Below the pieces are notes generated by a model that saw nothing but the letters and a program-made list of their open reading frames with translations, was not told where the DNA came from and did not search any database. From the NCBI GenBank assembly GCA_934190685.1, contig CAKPTK010000053.1:1-14820 (forward strand): DNA of 14,820 nucleotides, in the 5' to 3' direction. Position 1 is the stretch's first letter, and the number at the start of each line of letters is the position of its first letter. Below are positions 5,862 to 13,996 of the stretch, piece by piece. The position numbers and the translations under genes were made by a program. The stretch comes from an uncultured Prevotella sp. GTDB lineage: Bacteria > Bacteroidota > Bacteroidia > Bacteroidales > Bacteroidaceae.

Positions 5862-7058
5862 TTAGTAAAGTCCCGGTTGCTTGTATTCGATGCCCAGTTC
5901 CCGGTCTACTGTGGCGAGGATGCCTTGTACCTGTCCCATGGCAAACATGCGGCCGAGGAACGAGTATCCGGCATTGTAGCCACGCTTGTCGTCGCCGAGC
6001 ATTTCCATTCCGTGGTCTACGCGCATGGGCAGTTGTGGGTTGGTTTTCTCGAAGATGCGCGCCAATTCGACAAGGTCAGCCCGTCCTCCGAGATGGGAAG
6101 CCTCGGTGAAGTCTCCGTTGGGGAATACGTGGCAGGAGCGCAGGTGGACAAACCATGTGCGGTCGGCATATTTGCGCGCCAGCGCCACCACATCGTTGTG
6201 GGCGCCTGCGGAAAGCGAACCTGCGCAGAAAGTCAGGCCATTGTGTGGGTTGTCCACAGCCTTGAGGAACCATTCGATATCCTCGTCGCAGGTCACGATG
6301 CGTGGAAGACCGAGAATGGGGAATGGCGGGTCGTCTGGATGCACGCACATGTTCATGCCGTATTGCTCACAGGTGGGCATGATGGCACTGAGGAAGTAGC
6401 GCATGTTCTCACGCAGCTGGTCTTTGTCTATACCTTTATATAAAGCGAGCAGTTGCCGGAAGAGTTCTACAGGATGCTCGTCGCCCTCCTTGATGTTGCC
6501 GCTCACGAAACCTTGCGTCTTGACGATGATGTTCTCCACCAACTTGTGGTCGTCTTCGGGAGTCATGGTCTGCTTCAGTTTTTCCACTTCGGCGAGCACC
6601 TCGTCACTCCAGTCTCTCTCCGCACCCTCGCGTTTGAGGATGTGTATGTCGAAATAGGCAAACTGCGCGTGGGAGAAATAAAGGTTGGTGGTGCCGTTCT
6701 CGTTGGGGTGGGCGAGGTCTGTGCGTGCCCAGTCAAGCACAGGCATGAAATTGTAGCAGATGGTGTGTATGCCTTCCTCTCCCAGATTCTTGAGGCTCAC
6801 CTTATAATTCTCGATGAGTTGGTCACGGTCTGGTCCGGCATATTTGATGCTTTCGGACACGGGAAGACTTTCCACCACAGACCATCTCATGCCATAACTT
6901 TCGATATAGGTCTTGAGGTCGTGTATCTTCTCTCGAGTCCAGATTTCACCATTCGGTACATCGTGCAGGGCGGTGACGATGCCTTGCACTCCGATTTGTT
7001 TCAGCATGGCAAGTGTGATTTTGTCGTTCTTGCCAAACCATCTCCATGTTCTTTCCAT
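5862..7058 (-). CDS. D-mannonate dehydratase UxuA
   Basis: UxuA dehydrates D-mannonate to 2-keto-3-deoxy-D-gluconate, the committing step of glucuronate breakdown, in the cytoplasm with Mn2+ or Fe2+. The 398-residue protein is of normal length and has the TIM-barrel family pattern: N-terminal RTWRWFG (3-9), CYNFMPVLDW (101-110), then the expected metal ligands His240 (CVHPDDPP), Cys278 (TFCAGSL), His305 (WFVHLR) and Asp348 (RVDHGMEM). The end, AMGQVQGILATV, is also typical. It is the first gene of the uxuA-SDR unit and has a well-formed promoter at 7099-7131. The ATG at 7058 begins directly with the conserved N-terminus, so the start is secure. Confidence 0.95.
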   Translation of the reverse strand: MERTWRWFGKNDKITLAMLKQIGVQGIVTALHDVPNGEIWTREKIHDLKTYIESYGMRWSVVESLPVSESIKYAGPDRDQLIENYKVSLKNLGEEGIHTICYNFMPVLDWARTDLAHPNENGTTNLYFSHAQFAYFDIHILKREGAERDWSDEVLAEVEKLKQTMTPEDDHKLVENIIVKTQGFVSGNIKEGDEHPVELFRQLLALYKGIDKDQLRENMRYFLSAIMPTCEQYGMNMCVHPDDPPFPILGLPRIVTCDEDIEWFLKAVDNPHNGLTFCAGSLSAGAHNDVVALARKYADRTWFVHLRSCHVFPNGDFTEASHLGGRADLVELARIFEKTNPQLPMRVDHGMEMLGDDKRGYNAGYSFLGRMFAMGQVQGILATVDRELGIEYKQPGLY

Positions 7059-7098
7059 TGTCTTTTGATGTTTTGTGACAGGTAATTATTTCTAACGG

Positions 7099-7131
7099 CA
7101 AAGATAATCATTTCGGTTGATAGAGAACAAA
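7099..7131 (-). promoter_or_regulatory. uxuA promoter (TTTG-N21-TATCTTTG)
   Basis: On the minus strand TTTG (7131-7128) and TATCTTTG (7106-7099) are exactly 21 bp apart. Transcription should start near 7093, with a leader of about 35 nt. The TTTG lies within the T-run of the upstream uvrA terminator, so the two signals overlap by a few bases. Confidence 0.8.
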
Positions 7132-7183
7132 AAAACGTACATATTTTATGACTATTTGTATTTCGTCACGAAATATGTACGTT
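7129..7183 (-). terminator. Probable uvrA terminator with nested palindrome
   Basis: AACGTACATATTT (7134-7146) and AAATATGTACGTT (7171-7183) are perfect 13-bp inverted repeats 24 bp apart. On the minus strand the structure runs into seven T residues (7135-7129), as in an intrinsic terminator 35 bp past the uvrA stop. The stem is AT-rich and the loop long, so strength is uncertain. A second, competing palindrome TATTTCG-TCA-CGAAATA (7159-7175) shares bases with the right arm. Either could alternatively be a regulator site for uxuA. Confidence 0.6.
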
Positions 7184-7217
7184 CTCAGAGAGCCGATTTT
7201 CTTGTCTATGGGCTGTG

Positions 7218-10031
7218 TTATAATTTCTCAGCCAAATATTTGGCGGTATAGCTGTCGGGGCATTTGGCCACCTCTTCGGGTGTTCCGGCGCAGACGAGGT
7301 TTCCGCCTTTGTCTCCTCCGCCCGGTCCCAGGTCGATGATATAGTCGGCGCATTTGGCCACATCCATATTGTGCTCAATGACGAGAACCGTATGGCCTCG
7401 GGCTATGAGGGCATCGAAGGCACTCAACAGTCGCTTGATGTCGTGGAAATGAAGACCAGTGGTAGGTTCGTCGAAGATGAACAAGGTCGGGTCTGCTTTT
7501 TCCTGTCCGATATAGTAGGCGAGTTTCACGCGTTGGTTTTCTCCGCCGGAGAGGGTGGAGGAGTTCTGGCCCAACTTGATATAGCCCAGTCCCACGTCTT
7601 CCAGCGGTTGCAGTTTCTTGGCAATCGACTTTTGGTTATGCTCCGTGAAGAAGGCTATCGCCTCGCTGACAGTCATGTTGAGAATGTCGTTGATATTCTT
7701 GTCGGCAAACTTCACCTCGAGAATCTCTTTCTTGAAACGTTGTCCATGGCAAGCGTCACATTCCAGTACAAGGTCTGCCATAAACTGCATTTCTACTGTG
7801 ATGACACCGGCGCCTTTGCATTCCTCGCACCGTCCGCCTTCCGCATTGAACGAGAAATATTGTGCCGTGAAGCCCATCTGCTTGGCGAGTGGTTGGTCGG
7901 CAAACAATTGGCGAATCATGTCGTAAGCCTTCAGATAGGTGGCGGGGTTGGACCGGGAACTCTTTCCGATGGGATTTTGGTCGACAAACTCTACGGACTT
8001 GATGGCTTTGACATCTCCTTCTATGGATGCGTATTCACCAGGGGTGTCTGCCACCAGGTCGAGATGTCTGCGCAGGGCGGGGTAGAGGATTCCCCTGATG
8101 AGCGAACTTTTGCCCGAACCGCTGACGCCCGTGACCACGGTCATCACGTTGAGTGGAATCTTCACGTCGATGCCTCGGAGGTTGTTCATACGTGCGCCCT
8201 TCACCTCGACAGCCATATTCCACCGTCTGCGGCTTTCGGGCACGGCTATCGTTTCTTTGCCGAGCAGATATTTCACGGTGTAGCTTCGAGGATTGGTCTC
8301 AAGACTTTTGGGAGCGATGTCTTTGGCGTCGCCTTGGAACACAATCTCTCCGCCCAGTCTGCCGGCGTCCGGTCCGACGTCTATCAGATAGTCGGCCGCC
8401 CGTATGATGTCTTCGTCGTGCTCCACCACAATAACGGTGTTGCCCACGTCTTTGAGTTCTTTGAGCACGTTGATGAGCAGGTCGGTGTCGCGGCTGTGCA
8501 GTCCGATGCTTGGCTCGTCGAGGATGTAAAGTGATCCGACGAGTGGACTGCCCAGCGATGTGGTGAGGTTGATGCGCTGACTTTCGCCACCGCTCAATGT
8601 GTTGGATGGGCGGTTGAGGGTGAGATAACCCAAGCCCACCTCACAGATAAAGCCCAAGCGGGAACGTATCTCCGTGAGCAGTCGACGGGCGATGCTCTCC
8701 TCGTGCTCTGTGAGCTTTAGTTTGTCAAACCACTCTTTGAGTCTGTAGACAGGCATCTCCACCAAGTCACTGATGCTCAATCCGCCCACCTTGACATAGT
8801 TGGCCTCTTTCTTGAGCCGTGTGCCATGGCAGTCGGGACACACAGTGCGTCCACGATAGCGACTCATCATCACACGATATTGAATCTTGTATTGATTGTC
8901 TTTCACCATTTGGAAGAAGGCGTCGATGCACACCTTGTTGGCTAGGCTGCGCCGCTTCTCGGAGGGCAGTCCGTGCCAGAGCATGTCCTTCTGTTCCTGG
9001 GTGAGCTTGTAATATGGTTCGAAGATGGGAAATTTGTCTGCGGCAGCCCTGCGGCAGAACTCTTCTTTCCACGATTTCATCTTTTCACCGTGCCAGCACT
9101 GTACACATCCATCGTAGACGCTGAGTGTTGTATTGGGGATTACCAACTTCTCGTCGATGCCAATCACTTGTCCGAATCCCTCGCAAGTGGGGCAGGCTCC
9201 AGCGGGAGAGTTGAAGGCGAACATGTTGTCCGAAGGCTCCTCAAACTGGATGCCGTCAGCCTCAAAACGTGTGGAGAAATCATAGGGGATGTTGGCGGGC
9301 AACAGAAGCAGTCGGCATACCCCGTCTCCCTCGTAGAATGCAGTCTCGGCGGAGTCTGTCAAGCGGGAGATGCTGTCCTGTGTGTGGTCCACCGACATAC
9401 GGTCGATGAGTAGCCAAACGTCTTCCTGCTTGGTGTCAGCAAGCCGGGAGTCTGCCAAGAAATCCTCAATGCGCTCGAATCCGCCATTGGCGAAGATTCT
9501 CACATAACCCTGTTGTAACTCCATCTCCAACTGCTTTTGCAGGGTGCGCCCTTCGATGATGTGCAGGGGAGCGAGCAGGCAAAACTTTGTTCCCTCGTCA
9601 AAGCTGAGCGCTTTGTTGACCACATCTTCGGCGGTGTGCTTCTTTACTTCCTCTCCACTGACCGGAGAGAAAGTGCGTCCGATGCGTGCATAGAGCAGTC
9701 GCAAATACTCGTAGATTTCTGTCGAGGTGCCCACGGTGGAGCGGGGATTGCGTGAGATGACCTTTTGCTCGATGGCGATGGCGGGAGGCAATCCCTTGAT
9801 GAAGTCACACTCAGGTTTGCTCATGCGTCCCAAAAACTGGCGCGCATAGGAGGAGAGGCTCTCCACATAGCGTCGTTGGCCTTCGGCATAGAGCGTGTCG
9901 AAAGCCAGCGAGGACTTGCCGGAGCCACTGACACCGGCTATGGCGATGAACTTGTTGCGTGGAATATTGATGCTGATATTCTTGAGGTTGTTCACCCTCG
10001 CACCTTTGATTTCGATATGTCCTTCTTTCAT
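7218..10031 (-). CDS. Excinuclease ABC subunit A (UvrA, Bacteroidetes-type with partly lost zinc sites)
   Basis: UvrA is the damage-sensing ATPase of nucleotide excision repair and loads UvrB. The 937-residue length equals that of E. coli UvrA. It has two ABC modules: Walker A GVSGSGKSS at 33-41 and 635-643, signatures LSGGESQR (479-486) and LSGGENQR (827-834), Walker B ILDEPSIG (503-510) and IFDEPTTG (852-859), and H-loop His538 and His887. The UvrB-binding-like region (about 130-250) is present. Of the usual zinc ligands, the C-terminal set is complete (Cys735, 738, 758, 761). Cys280/Cys283 and Cys399/Cys402 remain, but their partner pairs are missing (SPVS at 122-125; no CxxC near 255-262). 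That suggests the second UvrA type I recall from Bacteroidetes rather than the canonical copy. It starts 12 bp after the lolA-like stop, so it is the last gene of ftsK-lolA-uvrA. Confidence 0.92.
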   Translation of the reverse strand: MKEGHIEIKGARVNNLKNISINIPRNKFIAIAGVSGSGKSSLAFDTLYAEGQRRYVESLSSYARQFLGRMSKPECDFIKGLPPAIAIEQKVISRNPRSTVGTSTEIYEYLRLLYARIGRTFSPVSGEEVKKHTAEDVVNKALSFDEGTKFCLLAPLHIIEGRTLQKQLEMELQQGYVRIFANGGFERIEDFLADSRLADTKQEDVWLLIDRMSVDHTQDSISRLTDSAETAFYEGDGVCRLLLLPANIPYDFSTRFEADGIQFEEPSDNMFAFNSPAGACPTCEGFGQVIGIDEKLVIPNTTLSVYDGCVQCWHGEKMKSWKEEFCRRAAADKFPIFEPYYKLTQEQKDMLWHGLPSEKRRSLANKVCIDAFFQMVKDNQYKIQYRVMMSRYRGRTVCPDCHGTRLKKEANYVKVGGLSISDLVEMPVYRLKEWFDKLKLTEHEESIARRLLTEIRSRLGFICEVGLGYLTLNRPSNTLSGGESQRINLTTSLGSPLVGSLYILDEPSIGLHSRDTDLLINVLKELKDVGNTVIVVEHDEDIIRAADYLIDVGPDAGRLGGEIVFQGDAKDIAPKSLETNPRSYTVKYLLGKETIAVPESRRRWNMAVEVKGARMNNLRGIDVKIPLNVMTVVTGVSGSGKSSLIRGILYPALRRHLDLVADTPGEYASIEGDVKAIKSVEFVDQNPIGKSSRSNPATYLKAYDMIRQLFADQPLAKQMGFTAQYFSFNAEGGRCEECKGAGVITVEMQFMADLVLECDACHGQRFKKEILEVKFADKNINDILNMTVSEAIAFFTEHNQKSIAKKLQPLEDVGLGYIKLGQNSSTLSGGENQRVKLAYYIGQEKADPTLFIFDEPTTGLHFHDIKRLLSAFDALIARGHTVLVIEHNMDVAKCADYIIDLGPGGGDKGGNLVCAGTPEEVAKCPDSYTAKYLAEKL

Positions 10032-10043
10032 TGTCTTGAGAGA

Positions 10044-10649
10044 TCAGCGCAGGTCGATGACTTCAGCTGTTGGAAAATCTTTAGAGTTGAAGCTGAAGAT
10101 GGCGTCGCTCTGTTTGCTTGCCTTGAAGTTGGAGATGTTGATGGTGGTCCAAGAGTTGCCTTGGCGCATCTTCACTTGCTGAGGCTGATAGTTCTTGCCC
10201 ACGGTGATATACATCTCTTGAATGGTGCGTTGCTTGTTCTGCGCGGTGAGGTGCACATTGTAGGCTCCACCCTTTTGTGTCATGCCGAGTGTGTAGCCAT
10301 TTTGGTAGATGTGAATGAAGGTATAGGGATTCATGCGCATCTGCTGTGCTTGTGTTGGCGTGCTCACGTTCACCTCGTTCGATTTTTTCATATAAGTCCA
10401 TTGGGTCTTGCCGTTGAACCATATCATGGCGTCTGCCGTACGGGCGTGAAATTTGTTACCCTTGATGGCGATAGTGCCTGACGCATTGCCATATTTTCCG
10501 CCCGACATGCTGAAATTGGCGGATGCGCCACCCTTGCTGCTCACGACGGCAGCGGTCTTGTCGAGAATCTTTTTCGCCTGTGCGGCATTCTGTGCGTTCA
10601 CTCCGATGGAAAGAAGCGCGATTAGTGTCGCTAAAAACAATCTTTTCAT
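10044..10649 (-). CDS. LolA-like periplasmic outer-membrane lipoprotein carrier
   Basis: LolA receives lipoproteins from the inner-membrane LolCDE complex and carries them across the periplasm. This 201-residue protein starts with a Sec signal peptide (MKRLFLATLIALLSIGVNAQ, likely cleavage after Ala19 or Gln20) and has no lipobox Cys, so it should be soluble. Its mature part of about 181 residues matches LolA in size. The motif WFNGKTQWTYM (77-87), NPYTF (107-111) and the beta-rich remainder ending FNSKDFPTAEVIDLR (187-201) fit the LolA/LolB superfamily. It follows ftsK after 87 bp without a recognisable promoter and is 12 bp from uvrA. An ftsK-lolA neighbourhood also occurs in proteobacteria, which supports the call. 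Sequence similarity within the family is low, so the symbol is left out. Confidence 0.82.
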   Translation of the reverse strand: MKRLFLATLIALLSIGVNAQNAAQAKKILDKTAAVVSSKGGASANFSMSGGKYGNASGTIAIKGNKFHARTADAMIWFNGKTQWTYMKKSNEVNVSTPTQAQQMRMNPYTFIHIYQNGYTLGMTQKGGAYNVHLTAQNKQRTIQEMYITVGKNYQPQQVKMRQGNSWTTINISNFKASKQSDAIFSFNSKDFPTAEVIDLR

Positions 10650-10710
10650 AGTAATTACCTTTAATTTCTAAAATATGACTATCGTGTTGATTGAATATGC
10701 ATGATTGGAA

Positions 10711-10738
10711 TTCTGTCCTTGTCAATGCTTCTGTCCTT
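10711..10738. repeat. 10-bp direct repeat at the end of ftsK
   Basis: TTCTGTCCTT occurs at 10711-10720 and 10729-10738. The second copy overlaps the ftsK stop codon (10737-10739). It may be a small tandem duplication in the ftsK-lolA intergenic space. No function is apparent. Confidence 0.6.
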
Positions 10739-13226
10739 ACAATTGGGCGAGCATCGTATTGAGGCTGTTCTCGTCTGTGATGAGTACCTCTCGGGGCTTT
10801 CCTCCCTGTGCCGCTCCGACAATGCCGGCTTTCTCGAGCTGGTCCATGAGGCGGCCGGCACGGTTGTAGCCGATGGAGTAGCGGCGTTGGATCATGCTGG
10901 TGGAACCCTGTTGAGAGGTGACCACCAGACGTGCTGCCTCCGGGAAGAGCGGGTCGAGGTTGTGCATGTCCACGGCACCGCCGCCCCCCATGCCGTCGCC
11001 CATGTCGTCCTCTTTCGGTTCCGGCAGCCACAAGGGTTCCACGGGTCCCGGTTGGGCGGCGATGTATTCGTTGATGCGCTCCACTTCAGGTGTGTCCACA
11101 AAAGCGCACTGCACACGCACAGGCTCGTTGCCACAGAGATAGAGCATATCGCCTCGGCCGATGAGTTGGTTGGCACCAGGTCTGTCAAGGATGGTTCGCG
11201 AGTCAATCATGGCGCTCACCTTGAAGGCGATACGTCCAGGGAAGTTGGCTTTGATGTTTCCCGTAATGATGGAAGTGGTGGGTCGTTGGGTGGCGATGAC
11301 CATGTGGATACCGACGGCACGTGCCAACTGCGCGATGCGGGCGATAGGCATTTCCACTTCCTTGCCGGCTGTCATAATCAGGTCGCCGAACTCGTCGATG
11401 ATGACCACGATATAGGGCATATACTCGTGTCCCTTGGTGAGGTCGAGCTTGTGCTCCACGAATTTCTTGTTGTACTCCTTGATATTTCTCGCTCCCGCCA
11501 TCTTCAGCATGTCGTAACGATGATCCATCAGGGTGCAGAGACTCTTGAGGGTGCGCACCACCTTGGTCACATCGGTGATGATGGCCTCGTCGCTGTCGTC
11601 CGCCACCTTCGCCATGAAGTGGTCGGTGATGGCGGAGTAGACGCTGAACTCTACCTTCTTCGGGTCGATAAGCACGAATTTGAGTTCATTTGGATGCTTC
11701 TTGTAGAGCAGCGAGGTGATGATGGCATTCAGTCCTACAGACTTTCCCTGTCCAGTGGCACCTGCCACAAGCAAGTGGGGAATCTTTGCCAAGTCCGCCA
11801 TGAACACCTCGTTGGTGATGGTCTTTCCGAGAGCGATGGGCAGTTCCATGGTCGACTCTTGGAATTTGCGGGAATTGAGAATGCTCTCCATCGACACGAT
11901 GTTGGGCTTGGCGTTAGGCACTTCGATACCGATGGTTCCTTTTCCGGGAATCGGCGCGATGATACGGATGCCGAGTGCCGAGAGGCTCAGGGCTATATCA
12001 TCTTCAAGGTTTCTGATTTTTGAGATTCTCACACCTTCCGCCGGAGTGATTTCGTAGAGGGTGATGGTCGGGCCTACAGTGGCTCGGATTGACTTGATCT
12101 CCACGCCGAAATTGCGCAACACTTCGATGATGCGGTTCTTGTTGGCAGTTTGCTCTGCCTCGTCAATATACGGCTTGCCGTCGTTGTCGTATTTTTTGAG
12201 CAGGTTGAGAGTGGGGTATTTGTAGTGGGTGTAAGGCTCTTTGGGGTTGATGGGAGTAGAGAGCACATCCTCGATGGCGACAGTGTCACCCTTGGCGTGT
12301 TCTTCCTCTTTGGCCACTTCCACATCCATGCCGATGTCTTCTCCACCATTCTGCTTGCTGGAATCTGCAGGCTTGCGTGGCGGAGTGTGGGTTTGTTCCA
12401 TTTCGTCAGTGTTGGCGGGGACGCTGACAACCGCATCTCCCTTGTCGGGGAAGTCGATGGTCTGTGGTGCCGGATCATCAAACACTTCCGGGTCAGGCTC
12501 CGCCTTGATGGTCGCACTTGTGTCAGCATGGTCGTAGCTGCCGTCCTCCTCCTCGCTATTCTTGGTGTGGTTGGTGATGGTGAATTTCACCTTGCCTGTG
12601 ATGAACTTGGACGGATTGAGCAGTTTCTGGATGATGGTGATGGTCTCCGAACTGAGATAAGTGAGGAAGCCGATAGCCACCACGAGCAAGATGGCCACCA
12701 AGCCTGGAGAACCAATCATGTTTTCCAGATAGCGGCAGATGAGCATGCCGTGGCCACCTCCAGGGTTGAACACGGAGTCGCTCATCATGGGGGTGATGAA
12801 TTTGGCAAAAGTCACCGAACTCCAAATCATGACGAGCATGGTGCCCATAAACCATTTGAGCAAGTTCACCTTATAAGCGTTCATCAGTTGCAGGGAGGCC
12901 AGCAACATGAACAGGGGAATCAGAAAAGCGGGAATGCCGAAACAACGTGCGATGAAAAAATAGGAGAGAAGGGCGCCCACCGAACCGCATGTGTTTTGGA
13001 ACACACGGGACGCATTCTCCACTTCACCCGGGCGCAACTTCAGCACCAGACTTTGGTCTGCCGCCCCAGTGGAAAAGTAAGAAACGAATGCGATGATTAT
13101 ATAGATTGCGAAGAGCAATAGAACCAAGCCAAGGATGAAATTCACCTTTTCATTATTGAACATGTTCTTGAATCCAACTGCCTCATTGAACGATGACGCT
13201 TTTCGCTCTGTCTTTTTTCTTGCCAT
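10737..13226 (-). CDS. DNA translocase FtsK
   Basis: FtsK is the septum-anchored double-stranded DNA pump that clears and aligns chromosome termini during division. The 829-residue protein has four predicted membrane segments (about 30-51, 85-113, 123-145, 173-193). An acidic, low-complexity linker follows (about 215-330). The alpha/beta motor has Walker A GATGQGKS (489-496), Walker B VVIIDEFGDL (607-616) and ATQRPTTSIITGNIKANFPGRIAF (645-668 region). The DNA-orienting gamma winged helix is at about 755-829 (RLVVTSQQGSTSMIQRRYSIGYNRAGRLMDQLE region). A Gly-rich stretch, GDGMGGGG (743-750), separates motor and gamma. The linker is far shorter than in E. coli FtsK, bringing the protein close to SpoIIIE/SftA size. 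It leads a unit with the lolA-like gene and uvrA and is divergent from the exonuclease gene. Confidence 0.95.
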   Translation of the reverse strand: MARKKTERKASSFNEAVGFKNMFNNEKVNFILGLVLLLFAIYIIIAFVSYFSTGAADQSLVLKLRPGEVENASRVFQNTCGSVGALLSYFFIARCFGIPAFLIPLFMLLASLQLMNAYKVNLLKWFMGTMLVMIWSSVTFAKFITPMMSDSVFNPGGGHGMLICRYLENMIGSPGLVAILLVVAIGFLTYLSSETITIIQKLLNPSKFITGKVKFTITNHTKNSEEEDGSYDHADTSATIKAEPDPEVFDDPAPQTIDFPDKGDAVVSVPANTDEMEQTHTPPRKPADSSKQNGGEDIGMDVEVAKEEEHAKGDTVAIEDVLSTPINPKEPYTHYKYPTLNLLKKYDNDGKPYIDEAEQTANKNRIIEVLRNFGVEIKSIRATVGPTITLYEITPAEGVRISKIRNLEDDIALSLSALGIRIIAPIPGKGTIGIEVPNAKPNIVSMESILNSRKFQESTMELPIALGKTITNEVFMADLAKIPHLLVAGATGQGKSVGLNAIITSLLYKKHPNELKFVLIDPKKVEFSVYSAITDHFMAKVADDSDEAIITDVTKVVRTLKSLCTLMDHRYDMLKMAGARNIKEYNKKFVEHKLDLTKGHEYMPYIVVIIDEFGDLIMTAGKEVEMPIARIAQLARAVGIHMVIATQRPTTSIITGNIKANFPGRIAFKVSAMIDSRTILDRPGANQLIGRGDMLYLCGNEPVRVQCAFVDTPEVERINEYIAAQPGPVEPLWLPEPKEDDMGDGMGGGGAVDMHNLDPLFPEAARLVVTSQQGSTSMIQRRYSIGYNRAGRLMDQLEKAGIVGAAQGGKPREVLITDENSLNTMLAQL

Positions 13227-13252
13227 TATTTAGATTCTTATTTTATTTTATG

Positions 13253-13260
13253 CAAAAGTA
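13253..13260 (-). promoter_or_regulatory. ftsK promoter -7 element
   Basis: TACTTTTG on the minus strand (13260-13253), followed by CAT, fits TAnnTTTG. Transcription would start near 13246, about 20 nt before the ATG at 13226. No clear TTTG is present at -33. It is back to back with the exonuclease promoter in a 105-bp gap. Confidence 0.6.
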
Positions 13261-13303
13261 ATTGAAAAAAGTCAGAACTCGCCATTTTTTCCTACTTTTT
13301 TTC

Positions 13304-13311
13304 TAATTTTG
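13304..13311 (+). promoter_or_regulatory. Promoter -7 element of exonuclease-rlmI operon
   Basis: TAATTTTG followed by CAT fits TAnnTTTG. The expected transcription start near 13317 leaves only about 15 nt before the ATG at 13332. The upstream side is a run of T residues without a clear TTTG at the -33 distance. Confidence 0.55.
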
Positions 13312-13331
13312 CATTCTGTAAGAAAAGATTA

Positions 13332-13976
13332 ATGAAAAAAATACTATACAGCAAGTTTGACAAGAAGCGTATAGCTGCCCTCCCTCGCGTGCTTTTTCAA
13401 GGCCGTATCGTGGTGATACTGACTCCCGGCGAGACGAAAAAGGCGGTGGACTATCTGCTCTCCAGTCCCATTCTAGGCATCGACACGGAGACGCGTCCTG
13501 TGTTCAAAAAAGGGCAGCACCGCAAGGTGGCCCTCTTGCAGGTGGCCAACAAGGATATTTGTTTCCTTTTCCGTCTCAACCACACTGGGATGACTCCTGA
13601 CATCATTCGCCTTCTTGAGGATAAGAAAGTGCCCAAGGTAGGCTTGTCTCTCCATGACGATATGATGTCTCTCCACAGACGGGCAGAGTTTGTTCCCGGC
13701 AGTTTCATCGACTTGCAGGACATTGTGGGGCAATTCGGCATTCAGGACCTCAGTCTCCAAAAACTCTATGCCAACATCTTTGGCGAAAAAATCAGCAAGC
13801 GCCAACAACTCAGCAACTGGGAAGCAGACGTGCTCAGTGAGGCACAGAAAGGATATGCCGCCACTGATGCCTGGACTTGCATTCAACTCTACGAGGAGTT
13901 GAAGCGTCTCAAACTGACCGGTGACTATGAATTGGTGGAGGTGGAAGAACCTGCACCCGAGCAAACAAATTCGTAA
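13332..13976 (+). CDS. DEDDy 3'-5' exonuclease domain protein (RNase D-like)
   Basis: This 214-residue protein is a stand-alone 3'-5' exonuclease domain of the DnaQ-like superfamily, RNase D/WRN branch. The metal-binding acids are visible: Asp51 and Glu53 in GIDTETRP (49-56), Asp109 or Asp110 in LSLHDDMMSL, and the DEDDy signature Tyr175-x3-Asp179 (YAATDAW). VALLQVA (66-72) and DLQD (127-130) are also characteristic. Unlike full RNase D it has no HRDC domains, and its C-terminus is a short acidic tail. It may trim RNA or single-stranded DNA ends; the substrate is not readable from sequence. It is the first gene of a unit with the RlmI-type methyltransferase 20 bp downstream, which hints at an RNA-related role. 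Confidence 0.88.
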   Translation: MKKILYSKFDKKRIAALPRVLFQGRIVVILTPGETKKAVDYLLSSPILGIDTETRPVFKKGQHRKVALLQVANKDICFLFRLNHTGMTPDIIRLLEDKKVPKVGLSLHDDMMSLHRRAEFVPGSFIDLQDIVGQFGIQDLSLQKLYANIFGEKISKRQQLSNWEADVLSEAQKGYAATDAWTCIQLYEELKRLKLTGDYELVEVEEPAPEQTNS

Positions 13977-13996
13977 ATAAAGGATTGAATCAAAAT

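Noticed and set aside
10701..12023. 440-codon open frame antisense to ftsK (and similar long plus-strand frames over uvrA at 7371-8534 and uxaB at 3813-4892)
   Set aside because: The His/Val/Asp-rich products have no family pattern, and each lies over a gene with intact catalytic motifs.
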